Shown here piece by piece: positions 8,075 to 16,621 of a DNA stretch of 64,000 nt. The position numbers and the translations under genes are program-made. This DNA comes from FEN-680 sp036845225 (GTDB taxonomy: Bacteria; Actinomycetota; Geothermincolia; Fen-727; Anoxymicrobiaceae): the NCBI GenBank assembly GCA_036845225.1, contig DAIUEJ010000001.1, forward strand, positions 62,001 to 126,000, written 5' to 3'. Position 1 is the first letter of the stretch. Every line of letters begins with the position of its first letter. The notes beneath the pieces were generated by a model, which did not search any database, was not told where the DNA came from, and saw nothing but the letters and a program-made list of their open reading frames with translations.

Positions 8075-8125
8075 TGACTTACTCCTGTTCGTCTCCGTCT
8101 GCCGGCGAGACGCCGGCGCTACAGA

Positions 8126-9307
8126 TTAATCCGTCTCGTGGGCTGACCAGAGGACCTCGTGGTCGACGCCGGGTATCTCAACCCTGCAGGTATCGTCCTT
8201 GAGCAGCCCAAGTGCTATCTCGCGTATGTGTTCTTTGCGGACGTCGCGGCCGCCGAGCCCGACCACGAAGCTCGATATGTTGGGCGTGACCGCCGCTCCA
8301 CAGAAAGCCGACCGGATCTCGGAGCAGAGGATGCCCTCGAGCCCCAGCGTGATGTCTTTCTCCACCACCCCGACGGCGCGGGCGGCGGACAGCGCCTCGT
8401 TGAGCTCGGTCCTCGGGAAGGGCCTCACGGTCCTCACCTTGACGATGCCTACCCGGTGGCCCTCATCGCGAAGCTCGTCGACCGCGTCCTTCATGGTGCC
8501 CAGCAGCGAGCCCATGGAAACCAGCAGCACCTCCGCGTCGATCGCGCGGTAGACGTCGAGCAGCCCGCCCTGCTGACGATCGAACTCCTTCTCGAAGCTC
8601 TGCGCCGTCGAGTGGATCGTGGCTGAAGCCTTCTCCATGGCCTGGTGCAGCAGCAGCCTGATCTCCTGGTAGGCGTCGGGGCCCGCCATCGAGCCCAGGG
8701 TGATCGGGTCCTTGGGCGTCAGGTAGAATTTCGGCTCGAAGGGCGGCAGCCAGGCGTCGACCTCTTCCGCCGACGGGATGTCGACAGGCTCGGTGGCGTG
8801 GGTGAGCACGTACCCGTCCATGCACACCATCACAGGGATGTTCAGCTCTTCGGCAATGGCGAAAGCCTGCACGTGCATGTCGCACGCCTCCTGCACGTCC
8901 TCGGCGTACATCTGTATCCAGCCGCAGTCGCGTAGCGACATGGAGTCCTGCTGGTCGTTCCAGATGTTGATGGGCGCGGAGACGGCGCGGTTGGCGACCG
9001 TCATCACCACCGGCAGGCGCATGCCCGCGATGTTGAACATCACCTCGGTCATAAGGAGCAGGCCCTGGCTGGAGGTCGCGGTGTAGGCGCGGGCGCCGGT
9101 CGCCGAGGCCCCCAGGACGACGGAAGCCGCGGTGAACTCGCTGTCCGCCAGGACGTATCCGGCCTCGAGCTTCCCGTCGGTTATTATCCGCGCCAGGCCC
9201 TCCACGATATGGGTCTGAGGCGTTATGGGGTAAGCGCAGACGACCCTGGGGCGGCAGAGCGCGACGGTCTCGGCGACGGCCTGCGAGCCCTCCATTATCC
9301 GCATCAT
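8126..9307 (-). CDS. porA: 2-oxoacid:ferredoxin oxidoreductase alpha subunit (second set)
   Basis: 393-residue PorA. Signature CAYPITPQTHIVEGLA near residue 24, then ARAYTATSSQGLLLMTE and NRAVSAPINIWNDQQDS, matching the first set position for position. The C-terminal KVRTVRPFPRTEL segment is also conserved. The porD stop lies inside the ATGATG that begins this gene, so they are coupled. A 51-bp gap separates it from the porB with the in-frame TGA. Substrate is unknown; sequence divergence from the first set suggests a different 2-oxoacid or redox partner. Confidence 0.92.
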   Translation of the reverse strand: MMRIMEGSQAVAETVALCRPRVVCAYPITPQTHIVEGLARIITDGKLEAGYVLADSEFTAASVVLGASATGARAYTATSSQGLLLMTEVMFNIAGMRLPVVMTVANRAVSAPINIWNDQQDSMSLRDCGWIQMYAEDVQEACDMHVQAFAIAEELNIPVMVCMDGYVLTHATEPVDIPSAEEVDAWLPPFEPKFYLTPKDPITLGSMAGPDAYQEIRLLLHQAMEKASATIHSTAQSFEKEFDRQQGGLLDVYRAIDAEVLLVSMGSLLGTMKDAVDELRDEGHRVGIVKVRTVRPFPRTELNEALSAARAVGVVEKDITLGLEGILCSEIRSAFCGAAVTPNISSFVVGLGGRDVRKEHIREIALGLLKDDTCRVEIPGVDHEVLWSAHETD

Positions 9308-9702
9308 GGCGACTCCTCCGGTCCGTCGCCGCCAGACTTCTTCTTAGCGCCGCCAGGCTTCTTGCCGGGCTTACCTTTGATCTCGGCGGTCGAGATCCGG
9401 CTGGTATATTCTTCGCTCGCGTGCCGTCCGACAGCGCGGTCGGGCTCTTCCTCGAGCTCCATCACGATGTCTTCCACGGGACACATCTCGGCGCAGATGC
9501 CGCATCCCTTGCAGGCGTCGAGGTCGACGTCGTACTTCTTCTTCTCGATGCGGTAGACCGCACCGTCGGGGCAGCAGAGCTCGCAGGCGCGGTCGCCGAT
9601 GCAGTTCTCCTGGAGGAACCTCGGGCGGTAGATGCGCCAACCCGTCTTCTTCTGGTCGCGTGTGGTCCCGGGCTGGACGACGACGCCGAACCGGTTCTTC
9701 AT
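9304..9702 (-). CDS. porD: 2-oxoacid:ferredoxin oxidoreductase delta subunit (second set), Asp in one cluster motif
   Basis: 132-residue ferredoxin subunit. The second motif CKGCGICAEMCPVEDI is standard. The first reads CIGDRACELCCPDGAV: the position of the second Cys is Asp, while positions 1, 7 and 11 of the motif are Cys, with an extra Cys at 10. The CxxDxxC form is the one known from Pyrococcus furiosus ferredoxin, where Asp ligates a [4Fe-4S] cluster that readily becomes [3Fe-4S]. A lysine/glycine-rich tail of about 45 residues follows, absent from the first porD. Overlaps porG upstream (ATGA) and porA downstream. Confidence 0.9.
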   Translation of the reverse strand: MKNRFGVVVQPGTTRDQKKTGWRIYRPRFLQENCIGDRACELCCPDGAVYRIEKKKYDVDLDACKGCGICAEMCPVEDIVMELEEEPDRAVGRHASEEYTSRISTAEIKGKPGKKPGGAKKKSGGDGPEESP

Positions 9703-10256
9703 GCCTTGACGCCCCCCACCTGTTCGAAGGCCTTATGCATGGCCACGATCTCTTTCTCGCCGAGTTCTCCGGGGTATCTCTCGCGGATGCTTGCCTCGAG
9801 GGCCTTGAGGTGTATCTCGCCGGACGCGCTCGCAAAAGCGCCGACCATGATGGTGTTGATGATAGGCTTGCCGACGATGTCGAGCGCGAGCTCGGTCGCG
9901 GGCACGGTCACGACCTTGAACCTGGCGGGGATCTTGAAATCGGCGGCGGGCCGGCCGGTGTTGATGATGATCAGGCCGCCGTCGGCCAGCCCTTCCAGGA
10001 GGTCGTTGCCCGCGAACAGGCTCGCGTCCTGGATGATCACGTAATCGGGCTCGTATATCTGGCTGCGGAGGCGTATGGGCTTGTCGCTTATCCTGACGTA
10101 CGCGGTGACGGGCGCGCCGTGGCGCTCCGAGCCGAACATGGGGAACGCCTGGGCATAGAGGCCGTCGGCGAAGGCCGCCTCCGCGAGGAACTCACTCGCG
10201 GTGACGTTGCCCTGCCCGCCGCGGCCGTGGATGCGTATCTCCTTGAGCAGCCTCAT
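9699..10256 (-). CDS. porG: 2-oxoacid:ferredoxin oxidoreductase gamma subunit (second set)
   Basis: PorG, 185 residues from ATG 10256; GTG codons up to 10271 could extend it by five residues. Family motif RIHGRGGQGNVTASEFL, then QAFPMFGSERHGAPV and YVIIQDASL. First gene of the second porGDAB operon; its stop overlaps the porD start as ATGA. The operon has no hdr genes, in contrast to the first. Confidence 0.92.
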   Translation of the reverse strand: MRLLKEIRIHGRGGQGNVTASEFLAEAAFADGLYAQAFPMFGSERHGAPVTAYVRISDKPIRLRSQIYEPDYVIIQDASLFAGNDLLEGLADGGLIIINTGRPAADFKIPARFKVVTVPATELALDIVGKPIINTIMVGAFASASGEIHLKALEASIRERYPGELGEKEIVAMHKAFEQVGGVKA

Positions 10257-10360
10257 CACCCCCACCGTCACGGGCGGAGGCCGGTCCCTCGCCCGCTCTG
10301 CTACATTCTACATCACAGGCTCGACCCCTCCGGTGGGTTTGGCGGGCGCTTAACTTCTGG

Positions 10361-10430
10361 GGGTCAGGTCCGTGTTCTTAAGCTTGTCATCACGCAAGAA
10401 GCTCGGGATTTAGGAAAAAGGACCTGACCC
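10361..10430. repeat. Inverted repeat of the GGGTCAGG family
   Basis: GGGTCAGGTCC (10361-10371) and GGACCTGACCC (10420-10430) are perfect 11-bp arms around a 48-bp spacer. Related ends occur at 63390-63499. Confidence 0.75.
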
Positions 10431-10431
10431 G

Positions 10432-10884
10432 GCTAACGTGTTCAGCCAGAAGCATTCTTGTGTGCGTCGGCAGGCCTTCCCGATGATGTGGGGTGTGGTG
10501 TCTCTCGTAGAAGTCAGGAAAGACCGGGTTGGTCTGGCGCTATAGTAAACCGGAAGATCGATCCTCCACCCGGTCTTTCAGCTAACGTGTTCAGCCAGAA
10601 GCATTCTTGTGTGCGTCGGCAGGCCTTCCCGATGANNNNNNNNNNNNNNNNNNNNNNNNNNNNNNNNNNNNNNNNNNNNNNNNNNNNNNNNNNNNNNNNN
10701 NNNNNNNNNNNNNNNNNNNNNNNNNNNNNNNNNNNGCTAACGTGTTCAGCCAGAAGCATTCTTGTGTGCGTCGGCAGGCCTTCCCGATGATGTGGGGTGT
10801 GGTGTCTCTCGTAGAAGTCAGGAAAGACCGGGTTGGTCTGGCGCTATAGTAAACCGGAAGATCGATCCTCCACCCGGTCTTTCT
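10432..10884. repeat. Tandem ~149-bp repeat, three copies, middle one cut by the gap
   Basis: Units start at GCTAACGTG at 10432, 10581 and 10736. The first (10432-10580) and third (10736-10884) are nearly identical; the second breaks into Ns after 55 bases. Each full unit includes a copy of the last codons of the histidine kinase at 10818-12425, so the repeat duplicates that gene's 3' end together with its downstream sequence. The arrangement may be biological or produced by contig ends sharing sequence. Confidence 0.8.
10636..10735. other. Assembly gap of 100 Ns
   Basis: Exactly 100 undetermined bases, a conventional scaffold-gap length, so the true distance is unknown. Confidence 0.97.
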
Positions 10885-12425
10885 AAACACTGAATCTCTC
10901 CATTGTGGGCTTCGACGATGATGCGCGCGAAGTAGAGCCCGAGCCCCAGTCCCACGCTCGAGTGGTGCTTCACCTCTTCGACCTGGAAGAAGCGGTCGAA
11001 GACCTGCTGGCGGTGGTCCTCGGGGACTCCGATGCCCCGGTCCATGACCGAAACCGTGGTGAGCCTCTGCAGGCTCTTGACTTCCACCTCCACCGGCGAA
11101 GATTCCGGCGAGAACTTGACCGCGTTATCGAGGAGTATGTCCATGAGCTGCTTGAACCTCACCGGGTCCACCACGGCTCGCCCCGTCCCCCGCCCTGTCT
11201 TAACTTTCACCTCGTTGTCCCGCCGCAGCCCCCGCAGGTCCTCCACCGAGCTCTCGATGAGAGGCTTGAGGTCGGCCTCCTCTTTCTCGAAAGTGAACCG
11301 TCCTTCCTCGACCAGCGACGCCTGGAGCAATTCGTCCACGTGGCCTGTCAGCCGGTCGACGGAGATATCGAGGGCCGTAAGGATCTCGCCGAGCGCCGCC
11401 GGGTCCATCCTGTCCAGGTAGCCCTGCAGCATCGTGGTGTAGCCCTTGACGACACTGATCGGGTGCCGGAGCTCGTGCGCGGCCACGGTGAGGAAGTCCG
11501 CGAGGCGTTCGGCCCTCTCCTTGAGCTCAGCCTCCGCCTGCATCTTCTCCGCTATCTCTTCGCGAAGCTGCTCGTTCGTCTTGTTGAGCTCGGCAGTGCG
11601 TTCCTCGACCAGTTGCTCCAGGCGCCTGCGGTAATCCTCGAGCTCGGCTTCGGCGCGCTTTCTCCTGGTGACGTCACGCGAGTTGATGACGATGGCGGCG
11701 ACGACCGGATCGGCGAGCAGGTTGCGCCCAACGCTCTCGAGGTACCTCCAGGGCCCTTCCTTGTGCCGGAACCGATACTCCATCACGAGGATCGCGCCGG
11801 GCGTCTCAAGGGCTCCCTGTACCTGGCGCGAGATCCGCGGGAGGTCTTCAGGATGGACAAAGTCGAAAGCGTTCATCCCGATCATATCGTCGGCCTTGTA
11901 GCCGAGGAAGCGCTCGATCGACGGGCTTTCATAAAGGATAGTGCCATCGGGACGGATGGTGGTGACGATGTCGGACGACTTCTCCGTCAGCGAGCGGAAG
12001 TGCGCCTCGTGCCTGGAGAGCTGGGCCTGGGCCTTCCGCAGGTCTATCTCCGTCAGTGCTTTGGCGACAGACTCGCTGAGGCGGTCGGAGAGGTGCTGGT
12101 CCTTGACGACGTACCCGCTCGCCTGGGAACGGAACGAGCGCACGGCCGAGTCTTCATCACCGTGACCCGTGACCATTATCACGCGGGGGATCTCGCCCCT
12201 TGCGGTTATCTCCTCGAGCAGCTCAAGCCCCCGGCCGTCCGGCAGCATGAAGTCGAGAGTCACGATGTCGAACGCGCTGTCCTGGAGGCTGCCCCTCGCC
12301 GTCGCGCAGTCCGGGGCGAGCTCCACGTCGAACGAGAACCTTCTCTCGAGGATCCTCTTGAGTTGAGCCGCCATCTCCGGCGTGTCTTCGACTACCAGAG
12401 CCCGCAGGCTGCCGGTTGCACTCAT
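10818..12425 (-). CDS. Receiver-PAS-histidine kinase
   Basis: 535-residue cytoplasmic sensor kinase. An N-terminal receiver (residues 8-120) has acidic VVEDT and phospho-acceptor Asp58 in VTLDFMLPDG with conserved Lys in YVVKDQ. A PAS domain follows (about 140-255), then a coiled coil, HisKA with His in AAHELRHPISVVKGY near 318, and an HATPase with N-box DNAVKFS, G1 MDRGIGV and G2 VGLGLGLYFA. No membrane segment. The receiver precedes the kinase, so the protein probably takes phosphate or a conformational signal from another kinase rather than acting as a classic hybrid. Paralogue of the next two genes. Its 3' end is duplicated in the adjoining tandem repeat. Confidence 0.92.
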   Translation of the reverse strand: MSATGSLRALVVEDTPEMAAQLKRILERRFSFDVELAPDCATARGSLQDSAFDIVTLDFMLPDGRGLELLEEITARGEIPRVIMVTGHGDEDSAVRSFRSQASGYVVKDQHLSDRLSESVAKALTEIDLRKAQAQLSRHEAHFRSLTEKSSDIVTTIRPDGTILYESPSIERFLGYKADDMIGMNAFDFVHPEDLPRISRQVQGALETPGAILVMEYRFRHKEGPWRYLESVGRNLLADPVVAAIVINSRDVTRRKRAEAELEDYRRRLEQLVEERTAELNKTNEQLREEIAEKMQAEAELKERAERLADFLTVAAHELRHPISVVKGYTTMLQGYLDRMDPAALGEILTALDISVDRLTGHVDELLQASLVEEGRFTFEKEEADLKPLIESSVEDLRGLRRDNEVKVKTGRGTGRAVVDPVRFKQLMDILLDNAVKFSPESSPVEVEVKSLQRLTTVSVMDRGIGVPEDHRQQVFDRFFQVEEVKHHSSVGLGLGLYFARIIVEAHNGEIQCLERPGGGSIFRFTIAPDQPGLS

Positions 12426-12503
12426 CCGAGACCTTTCCCCTCAGGCGATGCGCCGCGGCAATGCCCTGCCAGGGGCGCAAGGCCCCGCCGCCCGCGCGAT
12501 CGC

Positions 12504-15089
12504 TCATCTCAAAGTGAACTTGAACACCGAGCCGCCGCCATCGCGCGGTTCCACCCAGACGCGTCCGTCGTGCGCGTCCACTATCTGCCCCGCGATATAG
12601 AGCCCCAGCCCCATCCCGGGCTTCGAGTGGTGCAGCGCGTCCTCGACCTGGTAGAAGCGGTCGAAGACCTTTGCCCTCGACTCCTCCGGGATGCCGTTGC
12701 CGCGGTCCATCACGCTGACCATGATAACATCTCCGCTGCGCTCCACCTCGATCTCGATGGGCGAGCCCTTCGGCGAGAACTTGACCGCGTTGTCGATCAG
12801 TATGTGGACAAGCTGAACGAACTTCTCGGTGTCCACGGCGATGGGCCCGGTCACCGCCACGCGCGTGATGAACTGGTTCTCTACGCCCATGACGCGGGTG
12901 TCGTCCAGGGCCATCTTCAGCAGTATCTCGGGGTCCGACGCCTCACGGTTGACGAAGAGGCGGCCCTGCTCCACGCGCGACACGTCGAGCAACTGTTCGA
13001 CGTAACGAGTCAGACGGTCCGTGGAGAGGTTGATGTCGTCCAGTATCTCCTGCACCAGTTCGTGCGGCATGCGCTCCATGTACTCGGTCAGGGTGTTCGC
13101 ATAACCTTTCACGATGGCGATAGGGTGGCGCAGCTCGTGGGACGCGACTACCAGAAAGTCTCGGAGGCGCTCGGCGCGCTCCCGGAGGTCCTGTTCGTAC
13201 TCTTTCTCGCGCGTGATGTCGATGAGCGAGATGGCGTTCGTCCCCGCCCCCGAGCCCGGCAGCCTGCCCATGTTGGCGAGCATCGTGAGCACCCTGCCTT
13301 CCCTGTCGGTGAAAGAGCACTCGAAGTGGACAGGGCCCTCCGTCCCATGCGCCGAAATGCGGTCCAGCTCGTTCATGTAACCCAGGAAGTCCTCCACCTG
13401 GGACTCGCCGAGGAACTCGCCGAACTTCTTCTTGCTCGTGATATCTTCCGCCGGGTACCCGGAGATGCGCTCGAACTCGCTGTTCAGGAAGGTGATGGTA
13501 GCCTCTTGATCGACGATGCACATCGCGGTCCCGGTCGAACCGAACACGCTCCTGTAGCGCTCCTCGGACTCCTTGAGCGCTACTTCCGCCTGGCGCGATT
13601 CGGTTATATCGGTCGCGGTGACGATGAGGTATTCGACCTCGCCGTCTTGCCCGAGCAGGGTGGCGTGCGAGCCGGCTATGTTGCGTAGCTCCCCGCTCTT
13701 CGTCAGGCACAGTGCCTCCCACGGCCCCAGGGTCCCCCCGCCGGCTACGTGCATGAACGCCGCACGAATCGCTTTTGCCTGGGTCGGATCGATGAAGACG
13801 TCCCAGGGCGGCTTTCCTCGGACCTCGTCGAACCGGAAGCCGGAGACCTCCTCCGCCGTCCGGTTGAAGAGGACGATCCGTCCCTCCGTCTCAACGACCA
13901 TGACCAGGGCACCGGCGGTATCGAGGACCTTTGAGATGAAGTCGCGGTCTTTCTTCTGGGCGACCTCGACAAGCTTGCGCTTGGTGATGTCCTGCCCGAA
14001 GATGACCAGCCTGTTGACCTTTCCCCGCTCGTCGAAGAGCGGGAACACCGCGTTCTCGAAAAACGTGGAGTCGCGCTCGTCTTCGAACTGCTCGGGCTTT
14101 CCCGTTTTGAGGACTTTCTTGAAACGCTCGGCCCTTGCCTGAGCGACGTTCGGTTCCAGCCGGTCCAGGATGCTCGCGCCGACCAGCTCGGCGGAAGGTC
14201 TGCCGAACGCTTGGGCGCCGGTCTCGTTTATGGCCAGGACGCACAGGCCCGCGTCGACCATCGCCACCGCGCCGATGGGGGCATTGAGCAGCGTGCGGGC
14301 GGCGTCCTCGCTCTCGCGCAGCGCCTTCTCCATCTTCTTGCTGTCGCTGACGTCCACGAAGCTCTCGAGGAGGTGCTCCCTGCCTTCCAGGACCACGCGC
14401 GTCGCGGTCTTGAGGACTTGAACCTCGCCGCCCGCTGTGAGCATGACCTGTTCGGCGCGGTCGAGGTCCTGGCCCAGGTCGGTCACAGGGCAGTGGCCTT
14501 TCCTGGCGGGGCAGATGGACTTGTGGCAGGTCTGTCCCACGATGCCTTCCCGCGGGAAGCCGATCATCTCCACGGCCGCGGGGTTGGCGTCGACGATCTT
14601 GTGAGTCTCGGGGTCGATGATGATCACGCCGGTGGCGACACCCTCGAAGATCGACTTGAGTCGCTCCTCGCTCTCGCGCAGCTTCTCCTGGGCGAGCTTC
14701 CTCTCGGCCCGCTCCTCCGACTCGCGCATCGCCCGCCGGACCGCGGGCACCAGGCGCGAGAGGCCGACCTTCAATACGTAGTCCGTGGCGCCGTGTTTCA
14801 TGGCGTCAATGGCAAGCTCCTCGCCGAGCGCACCCGACACGAAGATGAACGGGGCTTCGGGGAGCATCTCCTGAGCGATGGTGAGGGCCGACACGCCGTC
14901 GAAAGACGGGAGCCAGTAGTCGGCGAGGATAAGATTGGGCTCGTACTCCTGCAAGCCCTCCTCATAATGCTGCTTGGTCTCGACGCGCCGCGACTCGAAA
15001 GAGATGCCTGCTTTGCGCAGCTCTTTCGCCACCGCCGTGGCGTCGGCGGAGTTCGCCTCCAGCATCAGTATCCGCAGTTTTTTATCCAT
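12504..15089 (-). CDS. Receiver-multi-PAS histidine kinase
   Basis: 861 residues. Receiver at 1-125 with Asp57 in LILADYWLPSFDG, four PAS domains (about 135-255, 265-380, 390-510, 520-645), HisKA with VVASHELRHPIAIVKGY near 665, and HATPase with DNAVKFS, MDRGNGIP and GMGLGLYIAG. The first PAS has a cysteine cluster (CHKSICPARKGHCPVTD) seen in a subset of PAS domains that may hold metal or sense redox state. No transmembrane helix. ATG 15089 follows a TATAAT about 40 bases upstream. The downstream kinase gene starts 78 bases after its stop, so both may be co-transcribed. Confidence 0.92.
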   Translation of the reverse strand: MDKKLRILMLEANSADATAVAKELRKAGISFESRRVETKQHYEEGLQEYEPNLILADYWLPSFDGVSALTIAQEMLPEAPFIFVSGALGEELAIDAMKHGATDYVLKVGLSRLVPAVRRAMRESEERAERKLAQEKLRESEERLKSIFEGVATGVIIIDPETHKIVDANPAAVEMIGFPREGIVGQTCHKSICPARKGHCPVTDLGQDLDRAEQVMLTAGGEVQVLKTATRVVLEGREHLLESFVDVSDSKKMEKALRESEDAARTLLNAPIGAVAMVDAGLCVLAINETGAQAFGRPSAELVGASILDRLEPNVAQARAERFKKVLKTGKPEQFEDERDSTFFENAVFPLFDERGKVNRLVIFGQDITKRKLVEVAQKKDRDFISKVLDTAGALVMVVETEGRIVLFNRTAEEVSGFRFDEVRGKPPWDVFIDPTQAKAIRAAFMHVAGGGTLGPWEALCLTKSGELRNIAGSHATLLGQDGEVEYLIVTATDITESRQAEVALKESEERYRSVFGSTGTAMCIVDQEATITFLNSEFERISGYPAEDITSKKKFGEFLGESQVEDFLGYMNELDRISAHGTEGPVHFECSFTDREGRVLTMLANMGRLPGSGAGTNAISLIDITREKEYEQDLRERAERLRDFLVVASHELRHPIAIVKGYANTLTEYMERMPHELVQEILDDINLSTDRLTRYVEQLLDVSRVEQGRLFVNREASDPEILLKMALDDTRVMGVENQFITRVAVTGPIAVDTEKFVQLVHILIDNAVKFSPKGSPIEIEVERSGDVIMVSVMDRGNGIPEESRAKVFDRFYQVEDALHHSKPGMGLGLYIAGQIVDAHDGRVWVEPRDGGGSVFKFTLR

Positions 15090-15131
15090 GGGCGCAGGCA
15101 GTGACGTCGCGGGCTTCGATCTTCCATTCTA

Positions 15132-15137
15132 ATTATA
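15132..15137 (-). promoter_or_regulatory. -10 box for the multi-PAS kinase gene
   Basis: A perfect TATAAT on the minus strand, 42 bases upstream of the ATG at 15089. No good -35 match is visible. It lies downstream of the broken kinase's stop, so the two intact kinases probably have their own promoter. Confidence 0.45.
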
Positions 15138-15191
15138 GGGCAGGTGACAGGCGAAGGGAGCGGCGGGAATACTGGCCCGGCCCCGGCGCGG

Positions 15192-15942
15192 TCAGGACCT
15201 TCTCGCGCCCATCGGTATGGTGAAGCGGAACTCCGCCCCGGAGTCGCAAGGGACGCACTCTATCGACCCCCCGTGGGCGTCGACTACCTCACGGGCTATG
15301 TAGAGCCCGAGGCCCACCCCCGGCGTGGAATGATGCAGCACGTCATCGACCTGGTAGAAGCGCTCGAAGATCAGCTCGCCCTCGGGGACGCCGGGCCCGC
15401 GGTCCCGGACGCTCACCGCGAAAGTGTTCTCCAGGCTGCCGGCGGTCACGTCAACCGCGGAGTCGTCCGGCGAGAAGTTGACCGCGTTCTCGAGGAGTAT
15501 GGTCAGGAGCTGGACCAGCTGCTCGGGGTCCACCTCCACCTCGCCCAGGCCGGGCGAGACCGTCACGTTGAAGTTGTTGCGCCCCCCCCCGCGCCCTGAC
15601 CCCCTTGATGGCGCGCAGGAGCAGCTGCCCCATGTCGGAAGTCTTCTTATGGAGCACGACCTCCTGCTTCTCGATGCGCGACACGTCCATGAGCTCGTCG
15701 ACGATCCTGGTCAGCCGGTCCGCCGAGCTGTCCATCGAAGCGAAGATCTCGGCGATGGATTCCTCGGACAGTTCTCCCCCGTACCTCGAGTTGGTGCCGT
15801 GGTTTCTTTCGTGGAGTCTAATAGGGGAGACGCAGCGGATCCCGCCGGCTTCGATAGAAGCCTCCGCGAGCCGCCCCGCCGTGAAGATCACCCGCTCCTC
15901 TGGCAAACCCCTGCCCCCCGTGTCGCGGTGATTCTCCAACAC
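15192..15942 (-). pseudogene. Broken histidine kinase (frameshift, sensor and H-box lost)
   Basis: The C-terminal part reads as a good HATPase in one frame (15192 to about 15580: LLENAVNFSPDDS, VRDRGPGVPEG, GVGLGLYIARE) while the upstream dimerisation part reads in another (SADRLTRIVDELMDVSRIEK). The shift falls at or near a run of nine Cs at 15582-15590. Upstream of that the H-box helix is absent and the sequence (RGLPEERVIFTAGRLAEA) does not look like a sensor, so even a corrected frame would leave a truncated kinase. Paralogous to the two kinase genes downstream. The poly-C run makes a sequencing error possible for the shift, but not for the missing N-terminus. Confidence 0.75.
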
Positions 15943-16031
15943 GGTGGGTTTGATGTCAAACCTCGCACACGCGACCGTTTCGGCCTTTATAATTGGGAAG
16001 GAAGCCAGTGGCCACGGAGTTGGAGGTCGTG

Positions 16032-16496
16032 ATGTACATATCGGTCGTCGGCGCGTCGGAGTGCGGCAGGGAGTGGCTCGACATGGCGTACGAGGTGGGC
16101 GCCGTCATCGCCAGGCGCGGGCACGTCATGGTGTGCGGCGGGCTCGGTGGCGTGATGGACGCGGCGGCGAGGGGAGTGGACGGCGAGGGCGGTGTGAGCA
16201 TCGGGATCCTGCCTGACGCGGACCGGACGAGGGCGTCCAGTTGGCTGACCGTGTCGGTCCCGACGGACATGGGCCACGCCCGCAACGCGCTGGTCGCGCT
16301 CTCCGGCGAAGCGCTCATCGCGGTGGGAGGGAGCTACGGCACCCTCTCCGAGATCGCTTTCGGGCTGAAGATGGGCAAGCCGGTGATCGGCCTCGACACC
16401 TGGGACCTCGAACGCCCCGACCTGCCCGGGAAGGGGATAGTCAAGGCGTCCAGCCCGGCCGAGGCGGTCGACCTCGCCGAGAAGCTCGCCTCCTGA
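16032..16496 (+). CDS. SLOG/LOG-family nucleotide-binding protein (TIGR00725-like)
   Basis: 154 residues with a Rossmann-like fold of the LOG/DprA superfamily. Glycine-rich VMVCGGLGGVMDAAARG near 35-52 is followed by PTDMGHARNALVALSG and AVGGSYGTLSEIAFGL, which correspond to the PGGxGTxxE phosphate-binding motif of LOG proteins (here GGSYGTLSE). Function of this short subfamily is unknown; relatives are cytokinin-type phosphoribohydrolases or nucleotide sensors. ATG 16032 is preceded by GGAGGT, which fixes the start over an upstream in-frame ATG. Confidence 0.85.
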   Translation: MYISVVGASECGREWLDMAYEVGAVIARRGHVMVCGGLGGVMDAAARGVDGEGGVSIGILPDADRTRASSWLTVSVPTDMGHARNALVALSGEALIAVGGSYGTLSEIAFGLKMGKPVIGLDTWDLERPDLPGKGIVKASSPAEAVDLAEKLAS

Positions 16497-16609
16497 TCAC
16501 CTGGTGAACGGCCTGCAAGAACCCCGGAGGAACACCGCGCACGCGAGGCTGTAGACGCCGATGACGTGCTTTCGTCTGCGCGGAGCCTGACCTGCCCGGC
16601 CGCCCGATG

Positions 16610-16615
16610 TAATAT
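16610..16615 (+). promoter_or_regulatory. -10 box six bases before the glycerate kinase ATG (leaderless)
   Basis: TAATAT ends six bases before ATG 16622 and there is no ribosome site, so transcription would begin at or next to the A of the start codon. Same spacing as at 25257-25262 and 53553-53558. Confidence 0.5.
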
Positions 16616-16621
16616 ATCCGT

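Larger units (their letters stand above)
10272..10817. other. Gene-free stretch with inverted repeat, tandem repeats and assembly gap
   Basis: No supported gene. It contains a possible minus-strand -10 (TAGAAT, 10305-10310) for the second por operon, an 11-bp inverted repeat (10361-10371 with 10420-10430), and two copies of a roughly 149-bp repeat interrupted by Ns. Confidence 0.7.

Noticed and set aside
10432..10884. CRISPR array
   Set aside because: The repeats are ~149 bp, directly adjoining and without unique spacers; no cas gene is near.
10905..13688. Long plus-strand open frame (927 codons) across the kinase genes
   Set aside because: It is antisense to two clear kinases with full domain motifs, spans both genes, and its product is a low-complexity Arg/Val/Leu/His sequence typical of the complement of GC-rich genes.
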